NCBI GenBank assembly: GCA_050115935.1
Contig: JASFPO010000018.1
Location: 1 to 23,404, forward strand
From: GCA-020344715 sp050115935
Lineage (GTDB): Archaea > Thermoproteota > Bathyarchaeia > Bathyarchaeales > Bathyarchaeaceae
Direction: 5' to 3'
DNA length: 23,404 bases
Shown: one piece after another, positions 7,751-15,620 of the stretch
Layout of the letters: every line of letters begins with the position of its first letter
How positions within the stretch are numbered: position 1 is the stretch's first letter
Position numbers and translations under genes: made by a program
The notes under the pieces: model-generated
What the model saw: the letters and a program-made list of their open reading frames with translations, nothing else
What the model was told of the DNA's origin: nothing
The model's database searches: none

Positions 7751-9019
7751 CCTTACTATGGAGTCTGTAGCTTGTATGTATGTACCTGCGAATTCCCACT
7801 CGTGATCTGCGTTGATGATCCAAAGATCATAGTCAGAGGCTGCTCTGTCTCCATCCGTATTGAGGACAACCCATCCTGAAGCTCCGAACAGTGATTCAGT
7901 TACGTCGGGTAGAACGTCGCTGACAGCACTTGCGTCATATGTATCTACGGTCAGCAGAGAGTAGGTTAATGCCCAAACAATGTCGTAACATGCAAACGCA
8001 TATGAGTCTGGTGATCTTCCTATGTCGGCCATGACATGGTCTTCAACCTTCTGGAACTTGTCAGATCGGGTTGGAGAGAATATTGGGTTTATGAATCCAG
8101 TCTGGTATGCGAAGGCAGATGTAGTTGCATCGTCGACCATATCTGCGCTCTTGGCGGTTCCATCGCTTCCATACCAGTTAACTCCCCAGCCGGTCGTGCT
8201 GTATTCAGCGCATTCGGTGAAGAATTGCACAACTTCTTCAAAGGCTATGTATAGGACACCAACATCGTCTGCTCCATGTGTTGATATGGCATCCGTGACT
8301 GAAGTATCTAGAGTTGCTGCAATCGTGTCGAAACCTGGTGCTTCGGGGTCGTATGGGATAGATTCAATGAATTCGCCTCCCAGTGCAGCTACCTCAAATC
8401 TAGCTTTTGTGGCATCGTGAAGTCCTTTGCCCCAAGCGTCGTTTCTATAGACCGCAATGATCTTAGTTACCTCATCTTCAATGATCAACCTTGCTATCGC
8501 GGGTCCTTGTATAAGATCAGTTGGGCAAAACCTGAATAGGAAGTCTTCTGGTGTGTTGAGGCCCGGTCTGGTTGAGGATGGGCTTACTACAAGTATTTCA
8601 TTGGAATCGCAGTATTCCTTGATGCTAGCAACACAATCGCTTGCCTGTGGTCCTATTATGAACTCTATTCCCCTAGCGAAAAGACTCTCTGTCTTGCTTA
8701 GAGATTCAACGGGGTCTGTTGCGCTGTCTTCATGAACAATTTTCAGAGTCCAAGCTGCCCCAGCTGTCTCAAGAAAATCATTCACCTCAGTTTCAGCAAG
8801 GGTTACGGCAGATTTAGCGTTCTCACCAAAAGTCGCCAAGTCTCCTGTCGCAGGAAGCAACGCAGCAATCTCAATTTCACCAGTCAATCCAACAGTCGGA
8901 GTGATAACTCCAGAATACGCTTGGATCATCATGCCAACAACAGCTCCTATGATCAGAGTGATTATTGCAGCCGCTACTGCCATGGTTGTGGTGATTCCCT
9001 TAATTCCTCTTTTTTTCAT
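7745..9019 (-). CDS. Branched-chain amino-acid type extracellular binding protein (LivJ/LivK-like), membrane-anchored
   Basis: The start is placed at the ATG at 9017-9019 because AAGGTGA stands just upstream; the open frame extends 21 codons further without support. The 424-residue protein has an N-terminal hydrophobic helix at about residues 12-33 and no lipobox cysteine, so it is probably tethered by this helix. The mature part begins IEIAALLPATGDLATFGENAK, the signature of the periplasmic-binding type I fold used by LIV importers, followed by FIIGPQASDCVASI and VVSPSSTRPGL, which form the ligand cleft. It captures amino acids outside the membrane. It leads a minus-strand unit with livG and livF; the permeases are encoded elsewhere in the cluster. 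Confidence 0.92.
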   Translation of the reverse strand: MKKRGIKGITTTMAVAAAIITLIIGAVVGMMIQAYSGVITPTVGLTGEIEIAALLPATGDLATFGENAKSAVTLAETEVNDFLETAGAAWTLKIVHEDSATDPVESLSKTESLFARGIEFIIGPQASDCVASIKEYCDSNEILVVSPSSTRPGLNTPEDFLFRFCPTDLIQGPAIARLIIEDEVTKIIAVYRNDAWGKGLHDATKARFEVAALGGEFIESIPYDPEAPGFDTIAATLDTSVTDAISTHGADDVGVLYIAFEEVVQFFTECAEYSTTGWGVNWYGSDGTAKSADMVDDATTSAFAYQTGFINPIFSPTRSDKFQKVEDHVMADIGRSPDSYAFACYDIVWALTYSLLTVDTYDASAVSDVLPDVTESLFGASGWVVLNTDGDRAASDYDLWIINADHEWEFAGTYIQATDSIVRE

Positions 9020-9060
9020 TTCTTTCACCTTAAAGCCATTCCTAGGATTCCCTAATCTGT

Positions 9061-9071
9061 GTTTATAAAAC
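9061..9071 (-). promoter_or_regulatory. Putative promoter of the LIV binding protein-livG-livF unit
   Basis: On the minus strand AGTTTTATAAAC forms a good TATA box about 47 bases before the start at 9019. The predicted transcript starts near 9040, leaving room for the AAGGTGA ribosome binding site. Confidence 0.55.
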
Positions 9072-9213
9072 TTTTCATGCAATGCAGAAGTCCAATTCGT
9101 AAGAACTCGTTCGAATTAGAATGAAATGGCAAGAACTCAAAGACTTCAACCATCTAAGATTAGATAACACTTATCTGGCTTTGTCTTGAAAGGATAATGA
9201 AAAAGGAACAAAG

Positions 9214-9224
9214 CTTATTTTATT
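9214..9224 (+). promoter_or_regulatory. Putative promoter of livH
   Basis: CTTATTTTATT is centred about 27 bases before the ATG at 9246, so transcription would begin at or next to the start codon and the message would be leaderless or nearly so. Confidence 0.45.
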
Positions 9225-9245
9225 CCTGCAATTGTAGTAAGGAAC

Positions 9246-10205
9246 ATGATCCCTCCCATCTTCGTGGATGCGATTATATGGAGCAGCCTTTATGTGCTTT
9301 TGAGTCTAGGCCTCACTCTGACCTATCTGACCACTAAAGTGCCCAACTTCGCTCATGGGACCTTTGCCATCACTGGAGCATATGTCTCCCTTACGGTCAG
9401 TCAGGTGTGGAACGTCAACATATACCAAAATCTCTACTTAGCCTTCATAATTGGCGGAATAATCGCGCTAGTCCAGTATCTCCTCGTCTTAAGACCCCTC
9501 ATGCGAAGAGGGACATCAATTGTTGGATTAATGATTGCTACACTTGCCATCGACATAATACTCTTCGCCGTGCTCAACATCTATGCTGACTATTTGAAGT
9601 TGGTCTTCAAGATCAGGTCAAAGGATTTCTATCTCAGGCGTTATGATTTCCAGATCGCAGGCCAGGAGGGTCTCTTACTTGTTGCTCCGATGCTAGCAGT
9701 GGTTATAGTGACGTTGCTGCATCTAGTATTAACCAGAACGAAGTTTGGAGTCGCCATGAGGGCGGCCATTGAGGACCCATCTCTTGCAAGTGTCGTAGGC
9801 ATAAATGTAAACTTTGTCTATTCTGTCTCCTGGTTCATTTCTGGGGGGTTAGCGGGGCTTTCGGGAGCACTCATCCCATTACGGCTTCAATCCAGCACGG
9901 ATACAGGTTGGCTGTTGATAGTAAGCATATTCGCCGCAAGCATAGTAGGAGGCCTCCTTAGCATCTACGGTGCTGTTCTAGGAGGCTTCTTGATTGGGCT
10001 AGCTGAGAAACTCGGAACCTTCGGGTTAGCCTCGTGGATAGGGGCATGGGTACTACCCTATGAGCGGCTAATCCCCCTGATCGCAATGGCGGTAACCCTT
10101 CTCATAGTTCCCAAGGGCCTCTTAGGAGCTGACTGGCGAGGCCTGATGAGGAAAATACGACAGTTTCCCGCCCGCTTCAGGTCTAAAGCTACTCGCAAGA
10201 AGTAA
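9246..10205 (+). CDS. livH: Branched-chain amino-acid ABC importer permease, LivH type
   Basis: This 319-residue membrane protein has about eight hydrophobic segments. The N-terminus, ALWSSLY-like then LGLTLTYLTTKVPNFAHGTFAITGAYVS, is the standard LivH opening. The ATPase-contact loop reads TKFGVAMRAAIEDPSLASVVGIN at about residues 168-190, matching the RAxxxDxxxAxxxGI pattern. The ending LLIVPKGLLG is also typical. It forms the channel with LivM. It is transcribed on its own on the plus strand, divergent from the binding protein and convergent with livM, an unusual split since these genes normally sit in one operon. The spacing after GGAAC to the ATG is too short for a good ribosome site, which fits a leaderless start. 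Confidence 0.93.
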   Translation: MIPPIFVDAIIWSSLYVLLSLGLTLTYLTTKVPNFAHGTFAITGAYVSLTVSQVWNVNIYQNLYLAFIIGGIIALVQYLLVLRPLMRRGTSIVGLMIATLAIDIILFAVLNIYADYLKLVFKIRSKDFYLRRYDFQIAGQEGLLLVAPMLAVVIVTLLHLVLTRTKFGVAMRAAIEDPSLASVVGINVNFVYSVSWFISGGLAGLSGALIPLRLQSSTDTGWLLIVSIFAASIVGGLLSIYGAVLGGFLIGLAEKLGTFGLASWIGAWVLPYERLIPLIAMAVTLLIVPKGLLGADWRGLMRKIRQFPARFRSKATRKK

Positions 10206-10265
10206 TCCGAAGCGTCGAATGTGAACGTCTCTAGGTCTGAAATCTCGCGTAAGGCTTCTTGTCTC

Positions 10266-11348
10266 CTAACCTTCACCTTTTGAATCCTTTCTTTTTGACG
10301 AAGAGACTGCTTTCCTTGAGCTGACCATTTCCTCCAGCTTCTTCCTGCTTAACGTGGATGTAGGCTTCTCAGGTATGATGCCCCCGGGTCTGTATATCTG
10401 TATTAGTATCAACACTATTCCGAGCAACAAGAAGTCAAGCCATATAACTTCGAAAGGCACGAAAGCCAGCTGCTCCTTGTAGAATAATATGAATCTCCTG
10501 AAAGCCACGTAGGCAAAGGTTCCTAGCGTAACGCCCATGTTGTTGGCAGCGCCGCCTATAATAACAATGAGCCAAGGCCAGAAAGTCCATGTTGCCCTGG
10601 TGTAAGCGCGCGCAACCATGTTACCTGTGTTAAAAGCATACAGCGCGCCACCGATCGCTGCGATAGCCGAGGCAATTATGAGAGTTTTCATTCGTATGCG
10701 TGTAACATCTTTTCCAAGCGACTCCGCCACATCCTCGTTGTCTCTGATCCCTCTCAACATCCTACCTAAGGGAGTCCTCACCGAAGACTCAAGGTAAAGA
10801 AGCACCAGAAAAGCTATGCCAAGTATGAACAACGCCGACACTTCGTATCTAAGCCCTCCAGCCCACCTAAATGGATCAGGCACTTTTTCACCAGAAGGCA
10901 CATCGGCACTCATCTGATAATTTACGCCTATAATTCGGATAGCCTCCCCCATCGCGATTAAGATCATTGCCAAGTAGTCTTCTCGAAGCCTTATAGCCGG
11001 ATAAGAAGCCATGAAACCCAAAACCCCGCCAACAACTCCAGCAATAGCCAAAGTGGAGAAGAATAATGCCAAAGCAGTTGCTGGGTTTTCCGCAAGAACA
11101 CTATTTATCATTGGAATGATTTCATATATGTTACCACCCTGGTATTCAAGACCTATTCCAAAGAGTAAGGCTGCGAGTCTGCCGGGAAAGAAGCCGACAA
11201 CAAATGCACCGCCAGCTACAGCCACGACTTTGCCGAAGTTTGAGATTCCAGCGTATCCGAACTCCAAGTTGAGGCTGAGCGATATTATCAGATAAATTCC
11301 AAAGCTAATGAAGAGATCTATCCAGAACACTGGACCAGGAAATGGCAT
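10266..11348 (-). CDS. livM: Branched-chain amino-acid ABC importer permease, LivM type
   Basis: The start is placed at the ATG at 11346-11348 (MPFPGPVFW, 360 residues); a TTG six bases upstream is the only alternative. The protein has about eight to ten membrane segments. LSLNLEFGYAGISNFGKVV is the LivM version of the conserved opening, RLREDYLAMILIAMGEAIRII the middle signature, and TPLGRMLRGIRDNEDVAESLGKDVTRIRMK the coupling loop. It ends FRPGGI-like (IYRPGGIIPEKPTS) and then has a charged Ser/Lys-rich tail of about 25 residues. It is monocistronic, converging on livH with a 60-base gap, so the two channel halves are made from opposite strands. Confidence 0.93.
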   Translation of the reverse strand: MPFPGPVFWIDLFISFGIYLIISLSLNLEFGYAGISNFGKVVAVAGGAFVVGFFPGRLAALLFGIGLEYQGGNIYEIIPMINSVLAENPATALALFFSTLAIAGVVGGVLGFMASYPAIRLREDYLAMILIAMGEAIRIIGVNYQMSADVPSGEKVPDPFRWAGGLRYEVSALFILGIAFLVLLYLESSVRTPLGRMLRGIRDNEDVAESLGKDVTRIRMKTLIIASAIAAIGGALYAFNTGNMVARAYTRATWTFWPWLIVIIGGAANNMGVTLGTFAYVAFRRFILFYKEQLAFVPFEVIWLDFLLLGIVLILIQIYRPGGIIPEKPTSTLSRKKLEEMVSSRKAVSSSKRKDSKGEG

Positions 11349-11354
11349 AGCCAA

Positions 11355-11651
11355 CGATCTTCAACTCCCATCTATGACAAGAGCAGATAGCTAATAATGG
11401 AAATGCAACTTATATAAAAAAACACCTTAAAACATTCTTTCTTGACAATTCTGAACTGGAAAAAGGAGGCTGCACAGCCACTTCAGATTAATGAACTCAA
11501 ACAAAACACAATGGCTCTTCTGCCTCAGGAACGGTTTTGATCTTACGCGGCATCCTTTCAGTAGCCGTTGGCAAGTGAATTCCAAACATCTATTCTAATA
11601 GCCTGAGAAATCTCGAAAAACTTCTCGTTAAGAGCTCTCCTCTTTCTCGCT
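11355..11651. other. Intergenic region between livM and the RAM-domain gene
   Basis: About 300 bases without a supported gene. The right part on the minus strand has an open frame of about 43 codons (end at 11558) without an ATG or ribosome site. The left end holds the livM TATA box. I see no RNA gene or repeat here. Confidence 0.5.
11411..11418 (-). promoter_or_regulatory. Putative promoter of livM
   Basis: On the minus strand TTTATATAAG is a strong TATA box about 65 bases upstream of the livM start, predicting a leader near 40 bases. Confidence 0.5.
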
Positions 11652-11957
11652 CTATTCAGCTCGTCTTGTTGCGGAAAAGCTAGGAATTATCGTGTTGGTG
11701 TCTCTTACGTCCTTGAGCTTTCTGATCTTTTCAACCACAAATTTGGATGCAGTCTCTTGAAAAGAAGCAAAAATTTCACGCCCATAAAGCTCAAACTCCA
11801 AAACAGCAAGTACATCATACTGGCCAGTGATTACGTGAACCTCTGTAACCTCATCATATTTCAAGAGTTTTTCCAGAACTTTTCTATCTTTTCCAGGGGC
11901 AACATCAATGAAGACAAATGCCCTGTGTTTGCCCTTCATTTCGTGATAACTCATCAT
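11652..11957 (-). CDS. Stand-alone RAM-domain protein of the Lrp/AsnC family (no DNA-binding domain)
   Basis: I choose the ATG at 11955-11957, preceded by GAGGAATTT, giving 101 residues. A GTG at 11984 would add nine more. The sequence HRAFVFIDVAPGKDRKVLEKLLKYDEVTEVHVITGQYDVLAVLEF is the amino-acid-binding RAM domain of Lrp/AsnC regulators, with the glycine-rich turn VITGQYD that forms the effector site at subunit interfaces. The helix-turn-helix present in full regulators is absent. Such short proteins form octamers and can bind amino acids or partner with full-length Lrp proteins. Its position beside the LIV importer suggests it reports amino-acid supply, which is inference. Confidence 0.85.
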   Translation of the reverse strand: MMSYHEMKGKHRAFVFIDVAPGKDRKVLEKLLKYDEVTEVHVITGQYDVLAVLEFELYGREIFASFQETASKFVVEKIRKLKDVRDTNTIIPSFSATRRAE

Positions 11958-12110
11958 AAATTCCTCACACGTGACTATATTCACCCTTCCTTAGGGATTC
12001 TGTAAAATGCAATTTGGGTTATAAATTTTCTGCACATGCACTGGCGCATTTTGTCCTAACCTCATTTAATCACCCTGGTGCTCTGATGATGGGCGAGCAT
12101 CGAAAGTGTC

Positions 12111-12120
12111 AAATAAAAAT
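12111..12120 (+). promoter_or_regulatory. Putative promoter of the DUF1028 gene
   Basis: AAATAAAAAT lies about 25 bases upstream of the ATG at 12140, so the message would begin at this codon. This supports a leaderless start there rather than at the upstream codon 12014. Confidence 0.45.
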
Positions 12121-12139
12121 CTCTGAGTTAATATGTTTC

Positions 12140-13063
12140 ATGTATCCAAAACGAGACCGATTAGTTGCAACATTTTCAATTGTAGCTTTTGATCCCTCAA
12201 CCAAAGATTTAGGAGTAGCCGTTCACTCACGCTACTTTTCCGTCGGTTCAGTGGTACCATGGGCAGAAGCAGAAGTAGGTGCTATCGCAACACAATCGTT
12301 TGTCAATGTGTCTTACGGTTCTCGAGGACTTCAACTACTAAGAAAAGGCTTAACCGTAAATGAGATAATCGAGAGCCTAACAGGTCCAGACAAGGCCAAA
12401 GACTACAGACAACTTGGCATAGTTGACTCAAAAGGAAACGTTGCAGCATTCACTGGGAAAAAATGCTTGAAATGGGCTGGAAGCAGGATTGAAGAGAATT
12501 ATGCTGCGTTGGGAAACATCTTGGCAGGCAAAGAGGTGGTTAGCAACATGGGTGAAAGATTCGAGTCTACAGAGGCTGATTTAGCAGGGAAGCTAGTGGC
12601 TGCATTGGAAGGTGGTGAAGAAGCTGGAGGTGACATACGGGGGAGACAATCTGCATCTTTGCTTGTTGTTAGGAAAGGATGCGGACGTGGAGGTTACGGA
12701 GACCGCTACATCGATTTGAGAGTAGAAGACCACTCAAACCCTATTGAAGAACTGAAACGCTTGTTAAGCCTAAGTCGAGTCTATTATCTGATTGATGAGA
12801 GCGAAGACAAATACACTGCGGGCAACCTTGAAAGCGCTCTCTCCACCGCCAAGAAGGCTATTTCATTGAACCCAAACATTGACGACTCGTACGTAGACCT
12901 AGCGCTAATATACCTGAAACTTGAGAGGAAAGAAGAGGCCTTGGAAGCATTTAGAGAAGCTTTGCGTATCAATCCGAAACTTAAACGAATGATAAAGCAG
13001 CTTCCCGAAGTAGGTCTGATGGAACATGATGAAGAATTATTTGCTAAACTTCAGATTGAGTAA
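12140..13063 (+). CDS. DUF1028 family protein (Ntn-hydrolase-like) with C-terminal TPR repeats
   Basis: The start is placed at 12140 (MYPKRDRLVATFSIVAFD, 307 residues); the open frame back to 12014 adds 42 residues with no family match, and a TATA box 25 bases before 12140 supports the later start. ATFSIVAFDPSTKDLGVAVHSRYFSVGSVVPWAEAEVGAIATQ is the standard DUF1028 opening, a family assigned to the Ntn-hydrolase fold with no settled substrate. The central GNVAAFTGKKC, NILAG and GGDIRGRQSASLLVV are also conserved. Residues from about 235 onward form two helix pairs of TPR type (AGNLESALSTAKKAISLNPN, then DSYVDLALIYLKLERKEEAL), a protein-contact module. It is divergent from the RAM-domain gene. 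Function is unknown. Confidence 0.88.
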   Translation: MYPKRDRLVATFSIVAFDPSTKDLGVAVHSRYFSVGSVVPWAEAEVGAIATQSFVNVSYGSRGLQLLRKGLTVNEIIESLTGPDKAKDYRQLGIVDSKGNVAAFTGKKCLKWAGSRIEENYAALGNILAGKEVVSNMGERFESTEADLAGKLVAALEGGEEAGGDIRGRQSASLLVVRKGCGRGGYGDRYIDLRVEDHSNPIEELKRLLSLSRVYYLIDESEDKYTAGNLESALSTAKKAISLNPNIDDSYVDLALIYLKLERKEEALEAFREALRINPKLKRMIKQLPEVGLMEHDEELFAKLQIE

Positions 13064-13221
13064 AGACTCCTCAGTTTGCTGATTCGAAGAGAAGCATGAG
13101 AACCGTGAAGTCTATTCAAACCTATGTGAAATCGCTACAGTCTCAAGTATGGTTGCTCAGTTAAGCAAAGAAAGAGGGGTAAAAAGAGAGAAATAGCTCA
13201 TTGGAGTGTAGGGATAGTATT

Positions 13222-13231
13222 GAGGAGGTGA
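13222..13231 (+). promoter_or_regulatory. Strong ribosome binding site of the slipin gene
   Basis: GAGGAGGTGA matches the archaeal anti-Shine-Dalgarno almost perfectly, with nine bases to the ATG at 13241. It fixes this start against other in-frame codons and implies a leadered, efficiently translated message. Confidence 0.75.
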
Positions 13232-13240
13232 GTTTAGGAA

Positions 13241-14179
13241 ATGAGTAGAACTGTGGAGTCTGATGTGAATAGAAGAAGCATGCAGTATTCGGGTTCTCCT
13301 GCCCCATTCGCGTTCTTCCTAGTGTTGTTTCTGATTTTTCTTGTGCTAACCATTGCTGTCTTTCCAGATTACCTGGCTGCCGTGTTCGGCGTTGCCGCTT
13401 TCATCTCACTGGCAATTCTGCCAGCTACCGTGGCGATTAACAAGGAGTGGGAGGAGGCGATCATATTGCGTCTCGGAAGGCTTCAGAGGCTTGTGGGTCC
13501 AGGATTCTTCTTCAGGTGGCCCCTTGCAGAGAGTTTTTGGAGACAGGACAGACGGATCATCACTTTGGACGTGGCGCGGCAGGAGGTTATGACCAAGGAC
13601 AACATCAGTGTAAGCATTGACGCAGTGGTCTTCATGAAGGTGACAAATACGAGAGACAGCCTTGTCAACATTCAAAATGTGTGGAACAGCGTAATGAAGT
13701 ATGCCCAAACGACGATGCGGGATGTAGCGGGTAACGTAGAGTTGGATGAACTGTTGGCACGCCGAGAAGAGATCGCAGATAAGATTGAGAAGATCGTGGA
13801 GAGAGGGTCACAGGATTGGGGAGTAGACATCATTTCGGTGAATCTGCAGAATGTTGAGTTGCCTGAGGATATGAAACGAGTAATTGCACGGCAGGCTGAG
13901 GCTGAGCGAGAGAAACGAGCAGTGATCATCAAGAGCGAGGGTGAGTTGACGGCTGCGGGAAATCTGGAGAAAGCTGTGCAGAAGATGAGCACCAAAGCCA
14001 TGTATCTTCGTACGCTGTCGAGCTTAGAAGATATTAGCTATGACCAGAGCAATACGATCGTGTTTGCAGTTCCAATGGACATGGTAAAGGGAGAGATCAT
14101 GGGATTGTCCGCGTTCGCTGGAGCAGACAGAGCGACAAAGGCGATAAAGGTTCAACCAAAGAAAGAAGAGGCCAAGTAG
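13241..14179 (+). CDS. Stomatin/slipin-type SPFH (band 7) membrane protein
   Basis: This 312-residue protein has two closely spaced N-terminal hydrophobic segments (about residues 23-40 and 44-65), then the SPFH domain beginning INKEWEEAIILRLGRLQRLVGPGFFFRWP, with TKDNISVSIDAVVFMKV and the oligomerisation stretch RDVAGNVELDELLARREEI. A helical region rich in Glu/Lys/Ala (RQAEAEREKRAVIIKSEGE) follows, as in slipins that assemble into membrane rings. These proteins scaffold membrane microdomains and modulate proteases or channels. In many archaea a slipin is paired with an NfeD-type serine protease; no such gene is adjacent here, the next gene being the convergent hypE. The gene stands alone. 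Confidence 0.93.
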   Translation: MSRTVESDVNRRSMQYSGSPAPFAFFLVLFLIFLVLTIAVFPDYLAAVFGVAAFISLAILPATVAINKEWEEAIILRLGRLQRLVGPGFFFRWPLAESFWRQDRRIITLDVARQEVMTKDNISVSIDAVVFMKVTNTRDSLVNIQNVWNSVMKYAQTTMRDVAGNVELDELLARREEIADKIEKIVERGSQDWGVDIISVNLQNVELPEDMKRVIARQAEAEREKRAVIIKSEGELTAAGNLEKAVQKMSTKAMYLRTLSSLEDISYDQSNTIVFAVPMDMVKGEIMGLSAFAGADRATKAIKVQPKKEEAK

Positions 14180-14204
14180 CCAATCAACTCTTTACGGTAA
14201 CTCT

Positions 14205-15269
14205 TTAGCATATTCTCGGCACGGGGTCTCCGATTGGGGGAGCTAGAATTCTCTTTCCGCCAACTATCGTCTGGAGAGCTACGGCTTTAAACTGGTCGGT
14301 AACTTCGCCTATTATTTGGGCCTTTCTTCCTTCTTTTGTCTGCTTAAGCGTAGCCAAGACTTCTTCTGCCATTTTTGGAACAACGCCAATTATGATTTTG
14401 CCTTCGTTTCCAACTTCAAGTGGGTCGATGCCTAACATTTCACAGGCGGTGCGCACGTCTTCTCGTATAGGAATCTTTTCCTCTTCTGCGAGGATGCCAA
14501 CTTTCGATTTCTCACTCCACTCGTTTAAAGCGTTTGATAGGCCGCCTCTTGTCGGGTCTTTCATGGCAACGATTCCACCTACTTCTAATAGTTGCTGTAT
14601 AACTTTGTTTAAGGGCGCAATATCCGACATGATTCTGCTTTTGAAACTGTAGCCTTCTCTTGATGACAACACAGCGAGCCCATGATCTCCCATTGAGCCA
14701 GACAAGATGATCTTTTCGCCCGGTCGAAGATTAGAATCGAGCAGCCATTGAGTCTCAAAACGGCGATGTTTTTTCACCTCAGCGATGTTGCGCTCTAAGG
14801 CTTCGTTTCGCCTACCAATTCCAGAGGTATTTATGACGCAGCCTTCAAGCGAGCCTTTTTCCACGACTTTTGTGTCGCCTGTAACTATGTAGACTCCAGC
14901 TTCACGGCAAGTTTCACTCATGCTCTGCACAATCTTCTCAAGGTCAATGATCGGCAAACCTTCCTCTAGAATGAATCCAGATGTAAGAGCCACCGGTTCA
15001 GCACCTAAAACCGCAATGTCGTTAACCGTGCCTGTAACAGCAAGTTTTCCGATGTCTCCACCTGGAAAGAACAGTGGTTTAACCGCATGAGAGTCTGACT
15101 TCAAAACAATACCGTTCACAACTGCAGCATCGTCCAAGGCTTCAAGCGGAACCTCAGCTTTGCTTCCGCCAAGATGCGTCAAAATATAGTGCTTAACCAG
15201 ATCGTTCATTACGGCGCCGCCAGCCCCGTGAGCCATTGTAATGCGTTCTGTGCGTTCAACACGCTTCAT
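14205..15269 (-). CDS. hypE: Hydrogenase maturation protein HypE (carbamoyl dehydratase)
   Basis: This 354-residue protein belongs to the AIR-synthase-related/PurM family: AHGAGGAVMNDLVKHY at about residues 13-28, EALDDAAVV with the nucleotide-binding acidic residues, GTVNDIAVLGAEPVAL, TGDTKVVEKG, and KDPTRGGLSNALNEW. The last residues are PRIC, the diagnostic HypE tail, whose C-terminal cysteine receives a carbamoyl group from HypF and is dehydrated with ATP to a thiocyanate, the source of the CN ligands of the NiFe hydrogenase centre. None of hypA, B, C, D or F, nor a hydrogenase, lies within this window, so hypE is isolated here. An ATG 11 codons downstream could also serve as start. Confidence 0.93.
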   Translation of the reverse strand: MKRVERTERITMAHGAGGAVMNDLVKHYILTHLGGSKAEVPLEALDDAAVVNGIVLKSDSHAVKPLFFPGGDIGKLAVTGTVNDIAVLGAEPVALTSGFILEEGLPIIDLEKIVQSMSETCREAGVYIVTGDTKVVEKGSLEGCVINTSGIGRRNEALERNIAEVKKHRRFETQWLLDSNLRPGEKIILSGSMGDHGLAVLSSREGYSFKSRIMSDIAPLNKVIQQLLEVGGIVAMKDPTRGGLSNALNEWSEKSKVGILAEEEKIPIREDVRTACEMLGIDPLEVGNEGKIIIGVVPKMAEEVLATLKQTKEGRKAQIIGEVTDQFKAVALQTIVGGKRILAPPIGDPVPRIC

Positions 15270-15492
15270 AATGCAACCCTTCTATTGAGAACAAGTTTAG
15301 AACACACCTTCTCTTAAGCTCATCGAACAATTCAGAACAACCAGCTAGTCAGAATCTTCTTCTCACTATCTTCTCTTTTATCATATCTAACTAGCTTCTA
15401 CACGCTAGATCATACAGATCTCTATGAATTGTACTCGAACGGTCTTATCTCAAATTTTGCGGAGAAGTCTCTGGGCAACACACGCGCAGAGG

Positions 15493-15509
15493 AAATCTTA
15501 AGTGATGTA
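15493..15509 (+). repeat. 17-base direct repeat, left copy
   Basis: AAATCTTAAGTGATGTA is identical to 17106-17122 in the same orientation. Looser similarity continues outside: CAGAG a few bases before and CTCT just after. No gene starts downstream on this strand, since the next gene is on the opposite strand. Confidence 0.8.
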
Positions 15510-15590
15510 CTCTAGGCTGGTGATATCTCCCGCAAAACCCCGTTTTTTTGAGGTCAAATTTTATCATCCCACACACAGAGAGAAATGGTC

Positions 15591-15600
15591 TGCGCGCGCG
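15591..15600. repeat. Alternating CG tract, left
   Basis: TGCGCGCGCG is a purine-pyrimidine alternation standing 20 bases from the methyltransferase stop, in an otherwise AT-rich context. It is preceded by CACACACAGAGAG. Such DNA can adopt Z form; no function can be stated. Confidence 0.7.
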
Positions 15601-15620
15601 AAACAGAAGAATACACGCTT

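Larger units (their letters stand above)
15270..15620. other. Intergenic region holding an orphan promoter-like repeat and a CG tract
   Basis: A stretch of 351 bases without a supported gene. It carries the left copy of a 17-base repeat (15493-15509), a run of seven T bases at 15543-15549 and the alternating tract at 15591-15600. The hypE promoter should lie at its left end but no clear TATA box is visible there. Confidence 0.6.

Noticed and set aside
8022..8420. Plus-strand frame of 132 codons
   Set aside because: It is fully antisense to the LIV binding protein, whose family match is strong.
11558..11690. Minus-strand open frame of about 43 codons ending FFEISQAIRIDVWNSLANGY
   Set aside because: It looks protein-like but has no ATG or ribosome site, and its first part overlaps the RAM-domain gene in another frame. 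It could be a gene remnant, but I cannot support it.
12014..12139. N-terminal extension of the DUF1028 protein by 42 residues
   Set aside because: It has no match to the family, and a TATA-like box lies inside it 25 bases before the family-like start at 12140.
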